Below are positions 26,129 through 33,543 of a stretch of 38,943 nt of DNA, in pieces. The stretch is from Rhizobium sp. Q54 (GTDB lineage Bacteria > Pseudomonadota > Alphaproteobacteria > Rhizobiales > Xanthobacteraceae): NCBI GenBank assembly GCA_945870035.1, contig CAMBQQ010000033.1, forward strand, positions 1-38,943, read 5' to 3'. Under the pieces are notes generated by a model. That model ran no database searches. It was not told the DNA's origin and was given only the letters and a program-made list of their open reading frames with translations. Numbering within the stretch: the stretch's first letter is position 1; each line of letters begins with the position of its first letter. The position numbers and the translations under genes were made by a program.

Positions 26129-27154
26129 ATGGCGCGTAAACGCGGACGCGGCATGGCGGCCTGCTGGTACGGCATCGCGCGCACGGCGACGGTGGACCGC
26201 GCCGCTGCCTGGGCGGAAATCGACGATGGCGGCTCGGCCAAGATCGTCACCGGCGTCACTGAAATCGGCGAGGGCATTCTCACCGTGCTGGCCCAGATCG
26301 CGGCGCACGAGATCGGCGTCAAGCCGGAGCATGTCGTCATCGGCGACAACGACACCGCGCGCGCGCCGGAAGCGGCACATGCCGGCGCCAGCCGCCAGAC
26401 CTACATGATCGGCAATGTCGTGGCGCTGGCCTCGCGCGAGGCCAAGAAGCGCCTGGTCGATGTCATGGCCGATATGTGGGACGTCGAGGCAGATAGCATC
26501 CGCACCGGCAACGGCGAGATCTGGGCCGAGAACACCAATCACCGCATTACCATGGGCGAGGCGGTGGCCTGCGCCAAGAATCGCGGCGTGGTGCCGATCG
26601 GCTCGGCCACTTTCGGCACCGACACCACCGGCATCAAGGACGGCAAAGGCGGCGACGGCTCCGGCCGGCCGTGGCAGGCCTATGTGTTCGGCTGTCAGGT
26701 CGCGGAAGTCGAAGTCGATACGGTGACCGGCGAAGTGCAGGTGCTCGCGGTGTGGGCGGCGCATGATGTCGGCCGCGCCGTCAATCCGCAGGGCGTCGAA
26801 GGCCAGATCGAAGGCGGCATCGTCCAGGCCATCGGCCAGGGGTTGATGGAAGACTACCAGCTCAAGGACGGGCACACGTCGACCTCGGGCTTTGCCAAAT
26901 ACATTTTGCCGACGTCACTCGATGTGCCGCGCGTCAATTCGATTATCATCGAAGACCCCGATCCGATCGGGCCGCTCGGCGTCAAGGGCATCGGCGAGCC
27001 GGCCATGGTGCCGACCATTCCGGCGGTGATGAACGCGATCTACGACGCCGTCGGCGTGCGGGTTTTCGACCTGCCGGCGACGCCGGAGAAGATACTGATG
27101 GCGATGCGCGAGAAGGCCAGACGCGAAACGATGGCGTCGCAAGCCGCCGAATAG
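26129..27154 (+). CDS. C-terminal half of the Mo-cofactor subunit (second MoCo domain)
   Basis: A 341-residue protein equal to the C-terminal MoCo-binding domain of the xanthine dehydrogenase family. GMAACWYGIARTA, the TEIGEGILTVL loop (usually GQG), and the conserved active-site glutamate E290 in GVKGIGEP are all present. It has its own start at ATG 26129 with GGAAGGA 8 nt upstream. With the preceding gene it completes one large subunit. A natural precedent for a split large subunit is nicotinate dehydrogenase of Eubacterium barkeri (NdhL plus NdhM), so this is more likely functional than a pseudogene pair. Substrate is probably an aromatic/N-heterocyclic ring or an aldehyde. Confidence 0.88.
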   Translation: MARKRGRGMAACWYGIARTATVDRAAAWAEIDDGGSAKIVTGVTEIGEGILTVLAQIAAHEIGVKPEHVVIGDNDTARAPEAAHAGASRQTYMIGNVVALASREAKKRLVDVMADMWDVEADSIRTGNGEIWAENTNHRITMGEAVACAKNRGVVPIGSATFGTDTTGIKDGKGGDGSGRPWQAYVFGCQVAEVEVDTVTGEVQVLAVWAAHDVGRAVNPQGVEGQIEGGIVQAIGQGLMEDYQLKDGHTSTSGFAKYILPTSLDVPRVNSIIIEDPDPIGPLGVKGIGEPAMVPTIPAVMNAIYDAVGVRVFDLPATPEKILMAMREKARRETMASQAAE

Positions 27155-27163
27155 AGAGCAAGC

Positions 27164-28033
27164 ATGAGTGTCGCGGGCGTGGCAGATGTGGCTGAGGTGC
27201 GGGAGGTTCCGTTCGCCGCCGATCTGCGCGCGATCCGCAGGCTGGCCGGCGTGCTGCCGGGCGACTGGCCGATTGCCGTCAATGGCATTCGCGTCGCGGC
27301 CTCGGTTCGCCCAAGCAAGGTCGTCATCGAAGGCGGCGACGATACGCCGATCACCATGCCGCGCACCGCGTTTCAGGTGGTGTACCGCGATTGCACATTG
27401 ATGATCGATTCCGGCATGGACCGGGAAACGCACGATTCGTTTTCCACGCCGGACAAACGCGAACCGTATTTCCCGGAGGCCTTCGCCCAGGTGCAGAAGG
27501 CGCTCGCCGATGCGCGCATGATCGTGCTGACGCACTTTCATGCCGACCACGCCGCCGGTGTGACGCAGGCGGAAAATTTCAATGCCTTGGCGGCCAAGAC
27601 ATTCGTCACGGTGGAGACGGCGCGCTGCCTGCTCAATACGCCGCACAAGCCGCATCTGCGGATGGAAGCCGAGCGCATCAACCGGTTCGTTATCTTCGAT
27701 TATGGCGATTATTACCCGATCGCGCCGGGTATTGTCCTGATCAAGGCGGCGGGGCACTCCAGCGATCATCAGATGGTCTATATCGCGCTGCAATCCGGCC
27801 GCGAGATTTTGCACAGCGTCGATGTTGGCTGGGTGCTGGACAATATCGTCAAGGTCAAAGGCAAGGCGGCGCCCTGGGTCAAGGAAGACAAAGGCGCGGT
27901 GCTCGGCCAGTTGCGCTGGCTCAACAGCGTACACAGCAACGAGCGCAACATTTCGTTGCTGGTGACGCACGACGACACCCTGATCGATGCCGCGATCAAG
28001 AACGGCACAATCGGCGGTGAACTGAAAATATAA
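27164..28033 (+). CDS. MBL-fold metallohydrolase
   Basis: A 289-residue metallo-beta-lactamase-fold hydrolase with the zinc motif H124-F-H126-A-D128-H129 and further ligands in AGHSSDHQ and DVGW. The size and AGHSxGH-like motif resemble lactonases and quorum-quenching-type hydrolases. It starts 10 nt after the Mo-subunit half and is part of the same operon. In context it could open a lactone or hydrolyse an ester made by the dehydrogenase or hydroxylase. Confidence 0.88.
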   Translation: MSVAGVADVAEVREVPFAADLRAIRRLAGVLPGDWPIAVNGIRVAASVRPSKVVIEGGDDTPITMPRTAFQVVYRDCTLMIDSGMDRETHDSFSTPDKREPYFPEAFAQVQKALADARMIVLTHFHADHAAGVTQAENFNALAAKTFVTVETARCLLNTPHKPHLRMEAERINRFVIFDYGDYYPIAPGIVLIKAAGHSSDHQMVYIALQSGREILHSVDVGWVLDNIVKVKGKAAPWVKEDKGAVLGQLRWLNSVHSNERNISLLVTHDDTLIDAAIKNGTIGGELKI

Positions 28034-28063
28034 CTTAAAAATCAAAATAGGGAGGACTACACG

Positions 28064-29047
28064 ATGTCAAGGAAATGCATTCACGGCCTGCTGGCCGTTC
28101 TCGCCATGACCGCGCTCAGCATGCCGGCCATGGCGCAAGGTTACCCGACAAAGCCGATCGTTATGGTCGTTCCGTTCCCGCCCGGCGGGCCGAGCGATGT
28201 CGTGGCGCGTATCATGGCCGATGGCATGGGCAATGCGCTCGGCCAGAACGTCGTCATCGAAAATGTCGGCGGCGCCGGCGGCACCATCGGCACCGGGCGC
28301 GTCGCCACGGCGGAGCCGGATGGCTATACCGTGCTCGGCGCCAGCATGGGCTCGCATGTGTCGGCCCCCGCGCTGTTTCCGAATTTGAAGTACGACTCGG
28401 CCAAGGACTTCGAGCCGATCGGCCTGACTTCGAATGCGCCGGCCGCCGTGGTCGTGCGCAAGGAATTCCCGGCCAACAACTTCAAGGAATTCGTCGAAGT
28501 GCTGAAGAAGCAGGGCGAAAGCGTCAAGCAGGCGCATGGCGGCATCGGATCGTCGTCGCACATGGCGTGCCTGCTGTTCACCGCCGAACTCGGCGTCAAG
28601 CCGACGCATGTGGCCTATCGCGGCACCGGCCCGGCGCTCAATGACGTGATCGGCGGCCATGTCGATTTCTTCTGCGAGCAGGTCGTCAGCGTTCAGGGCG
28701 CGATCAAGGGCGGCACGATCAAGGCCATCATGGTGTCGGGCAACGAGCGTTCGCCCGCCGTGCCCGCGGTGCCGTCGGCCAAGGAAGCCGGCCTGCCGGC
28801 ATTCCAGATCAATGTCTGGAGCGGCATTTTCGCACCCAAGGGAACGCCGAAGGATGTCGTCGCCAAACTGAGCGCTGCGCTCAACACCACGCTGAACGAT
28901 CCGGCGGTGGCCAAGCGCCTTGCCGAACTCGGCGGCACCGTGCCGCCGCCGAATACGCGCGGATCGGATTTCCTGGCCAAGCAGCTCAAGGCCGATATCG
29001 CCAGCTGGAATCCGATTCTGAAGGCCGCGAACCAGAAGACCAACTGA
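28064..29047 (+). CDS. TctC/Bug-family periplasmic solute-binding protein
   Basis: A 327-residue extracytoplasmic binding protein of the tripartite tricarboxylate transporter family. A signal peptide is evident (cleavage after SMPAMA, about residue 25). YPTKPIVMVVPFPPGGPSD is the family's ligand-loop start, and GAGGTIG follows. GGGAGG (28051-28056 region, GGGAGGACTACACG) precedes ATG 28064. No TctA or TctB membrane subunit is encoded in the window, as is common for Bug proteins, so it must use a transporter elsewhere or act as a sensor. A strong hairpin follows the gene. Confidence 0.92.
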   Translation: MSRKCIHGLLAVLAMTALSMPAMAQGYPTKPIVMVVPFPPGGPSDVVARIMADGMGNALGQNVVIENVGGAGGTIGTGRVATAEPDGYTVLGASMGSHVSAPALFPNLKYDSAKDFEPIGLTSNAPAAVVVRKEFPANNFKEFVEVLKKQGESVKQAHGGIGSSSHMACLLFTAELGVKPTHVAYRGTGPALNDVIGGHVDFFCEQVVSVQGAIKGGTIKAIMVSGNERSPAVPAVPSAKEAGLPAFQINVWSGIFAPKGTPKDVVAKLSAALNTTLNDPAVAKRLAELGGTVPPPNTRGSDFLAKQLKADIASWNPILKAANQKTN

Positions 29048-29054
29048 CGGCAAA

Positions 29055-29085
29055 CGCGCGGGGCGGTGCGATGCCGCCCCGCGCG
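29055..29085 (+). terminator. Strong intercistronic hairpin after the binding-protein gene
   Basis: A perfect 12-bp GC-only stem (29055-29066 with 29074-29085) with a 7-nt loop and only a weak T run (ACTTTG) after it. It lies between the binding-protein and ThDP-enzyme genes. It may be a partial terminator or an mRNA 3'-end stabiliser that keeps binding-protein mRNA more abundant than the downstream gene. Confidence 0.6.
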
Positions 29086-29094
29086 CCACTTTGA

Positions 29095-30996
29095 ATGGAA
29101 TATACGATGCTGACGCGATCCGACAACGACAATGACCGGCATGTGCGGGCGCGCGCCCGTGCGGTGCGCGATGCGGGCGGCCTCGCTGAGGCGCTGGCCA
29201 AGGGCAGCGTGCCGAAACTGATCGAGACGACCTTGTCGGAAGCGTTGGTGCTCGGCCTGCTCAAGCAAGGCGTGCGAAAATATTTCGCCATCTTCGGCCA
29301 TGGCTCGACCGATCTCGGCAATGTGCTGCGCATCTACGAGGAAGAAGGCGCGACCCGCACCATCAATTGCCGCAACGAAGTGGAAATGGCGCATGCCGCC
29401 ACCGCGCTGCGCTGGCAATATGGCGAACTCTCCGCCGTCATCACCTCGATCGGGCCCGGTGCGATGCAGGCTTTCGCCGGGTCGCTCGCCGCCGCATCGA
29501 ACGGCGTCGGCGTCTATCATATCTATGGCGACGAGACGACGTTCGGCGAAGGCTACAACATGCAGCAGGTGCCGAAGGAAGAGCAGGGCGCCTTCGGCCG
29601 CATGACGGCGATCCTCGGCGGCTCTTATGTGCTGCATACGCCTGAGGCGATCCGCGATGCGTTGCGGCGCGGCGCATTGGCAGTCAATCATCCGTACAAG
29701 GCCCGGCCGTTTTATCTGCTGCTGCCGTTGAACACGCAGCCGGCGCGGCTGACGGTCAATCTCGCCGGGCTTCCCGAGCGGCCGACGCTGTCGAAAATGG
29801 CGCCGGCCGACGACGCCGCGCTTGACGCAGCGGCGGCGATGATCGCTAAAGCCTCGAGCCTCGTCATCAAGGCCGGCGGCGGCACGCGCGGCCATGACGC
29901 GGCATTGCGGCAATTAGCGGAAGCCTCCGGCGCCGCAGTGGCGCTGTCTCCGGGTTCGACGGGCGTCTTGCCGGATGCGCATGCGCAGAACATGCATGTT
30001 GGCGGCTCGAAAGGTTCGATCAGCGGCAACTATGCAATGGCCGAGGCTGAATTGCTGATTGCCGTCGGCTCGCGCGCGGTGTGTCAGGCCGATTGCTCCG
30101 GCATTGGCTACAAGAAGGCGCAGGCCGCTATCAACATCAACGGCGATCTGAACGACGCGCTGCATTACAACAATACTGTGGCGCTGACCGGCGATATTGG
30201 TGTCATCGCCGAACGGCTCGCCGCCAAGTGCGCGGCGCTCAAAGCCGCGGCCAACAAGGCGGCTTGGCTGAAAGCCTGCGCCGCGAAGAAAGCCGAGTGG
30301 GCCGCGTTCAAACGCCAACGCTTCGAATGCCCGCCGCTGCGCGACGAGGTCTGGGGCCGGCCGGTGCTGGCGCAGCCGGCGGCGATCAAGGTCGTGGCCG
30401 ACTTTGCCAAATCGATCGACGCCGCCAAGTTCTTCGATGCCGGCGACGTGCAGGCCAACGGTTTCCAGATCGTTGAGGACGACCGCACCGGCGATACTTA
30501 TACCGAAACCGGCGCGTCCTATATGGGCTTTGCTACGAGCGCGCTGTTGGCCTCGGCTGCGGCCGAGATGCCGCGATACTCGATTGCCTTTACCGGCGAC
30601 GGCTCCTTCATGATGAACCCGCAAGTGCTGATCGACGCGGTCGAGCACAAAGTGCGCGGCATGATCGTCATTTTCGACAACCGCCGCATGGCGGCGATCA
30701 CCGGCTTGCAACTCGCGCAGTACGGCATCGCGTTCAAGACTAATGACCGGGTTGCGGTCGATTACCGTGTGCTGGCCTCGGCAGTATCGGGCGTGCATGC
30801 GGTGTTCGGCGGCGACGATGCGGAGGCCCTGCGCGCCGCCTTGAAGTCGGCACATGCGCATGACGGCCTGTCTGTCATGCATGTCCCGGTCTATTCGGGC
30901 GCCGACGAACGTGGCGGCCTCGGCGCTTTCGGCCAGTGGAACGTCGGCAACTGGTGCGCAGACGTGCAGGACGCCTGGATCAAGCAGGATTTGTAA
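29095..30996 (+). CDS. ThDP-dependent enzyme resembling IolD / cyclohexane-1,2-dione hydrolase
   Basis: A 633-residue member of the acetolactate-synthase-like thiamine diphosphate family. The PYR domain has the catalytic glutamate E95 in CRNEVEMAHAATA and the SIGPGAMQAFAG loop. The PP domain has the Mg/ThDP motif starting G501-D-G (TGDGSFMMNPQ...DN). The general layout and FGHGS/SIGPGA motifs recall IolD, which hydrolyses a cyclic 1,2-dione in inositol catabolism, and its relative cyclohexane-1,2-dione hydrolase. Carboligation or decarboxylation chemistry is equally possible. A basic N-terminal extension (about 35 residues) precedes the fold. ATG 29095 is used; ATG 29107 is an alternative start. 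Confidence 0.85.
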   Translation: MEYTMLTRSDNDNDRHVRARARAVRDAGGLAEALAKGSVPKLIETTLSEALVLGLLKQGVRKYFAIFGHGSTDLGNVLRIYEEEGATRTINCRNEVEMAHAATALRWQYGELSAVITSIGPGAMQAFAGSLAAASNGVGVYHIYGDETTFGEGYNMQQVPKEEQGAFGRMTAILGGSYVLHTPEAIRDALRRGALAVNHPYKARPFYLLLPLNTQPARLTVNLAGLPERPTLSKMAPADDAALDAAAAMIAKASSLVIKAGGGTRGHDAALRQLAEASGAAVALSPGSTGVLPDAHAQNMHVGGSKGSISGNYAMAEAELLIAVGSRAVCQADCSGIGYKKAQAAININGDLNDALHYNNTVALTGDIGVIAERLAAKCAALKAAANKAAWLKACAAKKAEWAAFKRQRFECPPLRDEVWGRPVLAQPAAIKVVADFAKSIDAAKFFDAGDVQANGFQIVEDDRTGDTYTETGASYMGFATSALLASAAAEMPRYSIAFTGDGSFMMNPQVLIDAVEHKVRGMIVIFDNRRMAAITGLQLAQYGIAFKTNDRVAVDYRVLASAVSGVHAVFGGDDAEALRAALKSAHAHDGLSVMHVPVYSGADERGGLGAFGQWNVGNWCADVQDAWIKQDL

Positions 30997-31009
30997 GGTT
31001 CCGGTTATG

Positions 31010-31034
31010 GGAACAAAGGGCGGCGGCGCCGGTT
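31010..31034 (+). promoter_or_regulatory. Putative EcfG (general stress sigma factor) promoter
   Basis: GGAAC (31010-31014) and GTT (31032-31034) are 17 nt apart, matching the alphaproteobacterial EcfG/RpoE2 pattern of GGAAC, 16-17 nt, then GTT. It lies 57 nt before the small stress-type gene at 31091. This would let that gene be transcribed apart from the catabolic operon. Confidence 0.6.
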
Positions 31035-31090
31035 GTCTATAGAGGCCAACCGCCAGAACGGTGGCTGCCACCATAATTTCGGGGTACCCC

Positions 31091-31267
31091 ATGACCGACA
31101 ATGCAGCCGAAAAACCAAAAGAGCATGCCGACGAAGAGCGGACGCGCATCAAGAAGGAAGAAGACAAGGTCACCGTCAATTCCGACGAGAGCTTTCCGGC
31201 TTCCGATCCGCCGTCGTTCAATCCCGGCATCACCGGCGCCGGCGACGTGAAGAAGAAAAAGCACTAG
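31091..31267 (+). CDS. Small acidic/basic hypothetical with FPASDPP motif
   Basis: A 58-residue highly charged, probably unfolded protein. The first half is Lys/Glu-rich (KPKEHADEERTRIKKEEDK). The second contains SDESFPASDPPSFNPG, a motif shared by many small alphaproteobacterial proteins of unknown function, often in stress regulons. It ends in a KKKK-type tail. ATG 31091 is preferred to the in-frame 31061 start because similarity begins there and the extension is short and unlike it. A putative EcfG promoter precedes it and an intrinsic terminator follows 19 nt after its stop. Confidence 0.75.
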   Translation: MTDNAAEKPKEHADEERTRIKKEEDKVTVNSDESFPASDPPSFNPGITGAGDVKKKKH

Positions 31268-31286
31268 CCTTCCACAATCGATAAAA

Positions 31287-31315
31287 GAATGCCCGGCAAC
31301 CGCCGGGCATTTTTT
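31287..31315 (+). terminator. Rho-independent terminator, possibly bidirectional
   Basis: Perfect 10-nt arms AATGCCCGGC (31287-31296) and GCCGGGCATT (31301-31310) with a 4-nt loop and a TTTTTT run (31309-31314). It separates the plus-strand operon from the convergent minus-strand operon. Confidence 0.88.
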
Positions 31316-31327
31316 ATGCGACGAACG

Positions 31328-32236
31328 CTACTTGTCGTTGGCCCGCGCCGCTTTCAAATGCTGCACGACCTTCTGCCGAAACGCCGTTTGCTGTTCGGGC
31401 GTCCAGGTGCGGAAGCCTTCGCCGGATTTGAAGCCGAGTTTGCCGTCGGCCACCAGTTTTTCCAGATAAGGCGACGGACCCGGCCGGCTGTCGATATCGC
31501 CGAGCACGTTCTGGTGGATCGCCAGCGTCAAGTCGGTGCCGACCATGTCGGCATTCTCCAGCGGCCCGAGCACGGCCAGCCTTCGCCCGAAGGCGGACTT
31601 GATGACCTCATCGACGGTTTCGGCGTCGCAGATGCCATTTTCGACCAGCGATATCGCCTCGCGCCACAATGCATGCTGCAACCGGTTGCCGATGAAGCCG
31701 GGCACGTCCTTCTTGACGTGCGCCGGTTTCTTGCCGGCGTCGGCATGAAGCTTCATGGTGAAATCGACGGTCGCCGGTGACGTCCATTGCGTTTCGATGA
31801 CCTCGACCAGAGGCACCAGGAACGGCGGATTCCACCAATGGGTGCCGAGCGCGCGTTCGCGGCGCGCGAGCCCTTGCATGATCGCGGTGATCGGAATGAC
31901 CGAGGTGTTGCTGGCGAGGATGGTGTCGGGCCGCACATGCGGTTCGATCTCGGCGAACAATTTTTGCTTCAGCGGCAAATCTTCCAGCACCGCTTCGACG
32001 ACGTAGTCGGCGCCGCTCACGGCCTTGGCGAGATCGGCTTGCGGCGTGACGCGGTTCACCGCGCTTTCGTCGTCGCCGAGATCCTTGAGGTTGGCGGCGA
32101 TGCGCGCTTTGACGGTGTCGAGCGACGCCGGAAAGGCGTCGTAGATGGTGACGTCATGGCCGGCGAGCGCGAACACTTGCGCGATGCCGTGGCCCATCAG
32201 GCCGGCGCCGATGACGGCGATGCGCGCTTTGCTCAT
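31328..32236 (-). CDS. 3-hydroxyacyl-CoA dehydrogenase family protein
   Basis: A 302-residue NAD-dependent dehydrogenase of the 3HCDH family without a crotonase domain. The Rossmann motif is GAGLMGHGIAQVFA (10-23). NTSVIPIT and THWWNPP (usual HFFNPP) mark the active site. DVPGFIGNRLQHAL begins the C-terminal domain. Short forms like this include lambda-crystallin/L-gulonate and L-carnitine dehydrogenases as well as 3-hydroxybutyryl-CoA dehydrogenase, so the substrate may not be a CoA ester. ATG 32236 lies 2 nt after the SDR stop. It is the last gene of the minus-strand operon. Confidence 0.9.
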   Translation of the reverse strand: MSKARIAVIGAGLMGHGIAQVFALAGHDVTIYDAFPASLDTVKARIAANLKDLGDDESAVNRVTPQADLAKAVSGADYVVEAVLEDLPLKQKLFAEIEPHVRPDTILASNTSVIPITAIMQGLARRERALGTHWWNPPFLVPLVEVIETQWTSPATVDFTMKLHADAGKKPAHVKKDVPGFIGNRLQHALWREAISLVENGICDAETVDEVIKSAFGRRLAVLGPLENADMVGTDLTLAIHQNVLGDIDSRPGPSPYLEKLVADGKLGFKSGEGFRTWTPEQQTAFRQKVVQHLKAARANDK

Positions 32237-32238
32237 GA

Positions 32239-33042
32239 TCAACCCGCCGTATAGCCGCCGTCGGCATAAAGAATATGGCCGGTGTAGAAGTCCGACGCCT
32301 TGGAAGCGAGGAACAGCAACGGACCGGCGAGGTCTTCCGGTTCGCCGAGGCGGCCCTTCGGCACGCGCGCCAGAAAGCCGGCGCGTACGGTCTGCGCCCG
32401 TTCGGTGTCTTCGTACATCCACGCGGTGAGCGGCGAGCGGAAAACCGTCGGGCCGAGCGCATTGACGGTGATGCCGGTCGCGCCCCATTCGCAGCCGAGC
32501 GCCTTGGTGATGCCATCGACCGCCGACTTCGACGCGCAATAAGCGGAGTAGCCGGCCGGATGGCCGAGCAGGCCGCGCGCCGACGAGGTGAGAATGACCT
32601 TGCCGCCGTGGCCTTGCGCCAGCATCTGCCTGCCGGCGGCGCGCGCCATCAGCCATGACTGCGTGACATTGGCGTCCATGACGTCGAGGAAGTCTTCCGG
32701 CTTCTGGTCGACGATCTTGGCGACCTTGTTGAGGCCCGACGCGACGACGAGAATGTCGAGGCGGCCGAAGGTATCGACCGCCGCCTTGACGATGGCGTCG
32801 CAATTGTCTTCCGACGACGGCCGCAGCGCGACGATGTGCGCTTTCGCGCCGAGGCTTTCGCATTCGGCGGCGACTTTCTTCAATTCATCCTGCTTGCTGG
32901 CGGCGAGCACGACATTCGCGCCGGCGCCGGCCAGCACCTTGGCCGACAGCGCGCCGAAGGCGCCGGACGCGCCGGTGATAATGGCGACCTTGCCCTTGAC
33001 GTCGAACAGGCTGTGCGGATTTTTCAGGAAGGCTTCGGACAT
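32239..33042 (-). CDS. SDR-family oxidoreductase
   Basis: A 267-residue classical short-chain dehydrogenase. The cofactor motif is TGASGAFGALSAK, where Phe replaces the residue between the two last glycines of TGxxxGxG. The catalytic set is S (LTSSARGLLG), Y and K in YSAYCASKSAVDG. The family's C-terminal closing segment YADGGYTAG is complete. ATG 33042 follows a GAGG; the frame upstream of it runs into the palindromic repeat and is not coding. It is coupled to the 3HCDH gene. Confidence 0.92.
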   Translation of the reverse strand: MSEAFLKNPHSLFDVKGKVAIITGASGAFGALSAKVLAGAGANVVLAASKQDELKKVAAECESLGAKAHIVALRPSSEDNCDAIVKAAVDTFGRLDILVVASGLNKVAKIVDQKPEDFLDVMDANVTQSWLMARAAGRQMLAQGHGGKVILTSSARGLLGHPAGYSAYCASKSAVDGITKALGCEWGATGITVNALGPTVFRSPLTAWMYEDTERAQTVRAGFLARVPKGRLGEPEDLAGPLLFLASKASDFYTGHILYADGGYTAG

Positions 33043-33062
33043 TGGATAACCTCGAACTTTCT

Positions 33063-33175
33063 CCGTCACCCTGAGGTGCGAGCGAAGCGAGCCTCGAAGG
33101 GCGACGGCCCGGGGCTGGCGAATGTGGCCGTCCATCCTTCGAGGGCCGCCTCCGGCGGCCACCTCAGGATGACGG
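33063..33175. repeat. Palindromic intergenic repeat of a second type
   Basis: The arms CCGTCACCCTGAGGTG (33063-33078) and CACCTCAGGATGACGG (33160-33175) pair with one mismatch. Nested inside are CCTCGAAGG (33092-33100) and CCTTCGAGG (33136-33144), plus a small GGCCGCC/GGCGGCC hairpin. It differs in sequence from the repeats at 22980 and 25957 and belongs to the CCTCAGGATGACGG class common in Bradyrhizobium/Rhodopseudomonas-type genomes. It fills the gap between the cupin and SDR genes. Confidence 0.85.
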
Positions 33176-33179
33176 GTAA

Positions 33180-33521
33180 CTATTTCGGCGGCATCGCCAC
33201 CGCGACGACGATGGAGCAAACCTCGTTGCCGCGGTTGATGATTTCGCGCGTCTCGTTTGGCTCGATCACGCAGCTATCGTTCGCCTTGAGCACGGTTTCC
33301 TTGCCGTCGACGATGACGGTCAATTCGCCCGACAAGACGAAGTAAACCTTTTCCGGCGGCGAGGCGTCGGGACCGGCGCCGCCGCCGGGGAGGAAGTGCG
33401 AATAGCCGAACACCAAGCCCTTGGTGCCGCCGGCCTCGGCGCCGAACAGCCGCAGCGAATGATAGCCGCGGTGGTTCGGCGCGTCGTAAGCCTTGGCGTC
33501 CTTGAAGCGTTTAACGTGCAT
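33180..33521 (-). CDS. Small cupin-domain protein
   Basis: A 113-residue single-domain cupin. The first cupin motif region (GGGAGPDASPPEKVYFVLSG) has lost the usual HxH, reading ASPPEKVY. The second motif (PNETREIINRG) has Asn/Glu where a His is normal. It may therefore not bind a metal in the standard way, and could be a sugar or keto-acid binding or isomerase-type cupin. It lies 22 nt downstream of the cyclase gene and is cotranscribed with it. Confidence 0.85.
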   Translation of the reverse strand: MHVKRFKDAKAYDAPNHRGYHSLRLFGAEAGGTKGLVFGYSHFLPGGGAGPDASPPEKVYFVLSGELTVIVDGKETVLKANDSCVIEPNETREIINRGNEVCSIVVAVAMPPK

Positions 33522-33543
33522 GAGCGTTTCCCCTGAATTTTTA

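Noticed and set aside
26129..27154. C-half of the Mo subunit as a pseudogene fragment
   Set aside because: It has its own start and Shine-Dalgarno, an intact frame and conserved catalytic Glu, and split large subunits are known.
30997..31060. Mini-frame MGTKGGGAGCL after the ThDP gene
   Set aside because: Eleven codons overlapping the putative EcfG promoter; no evidence of translation.
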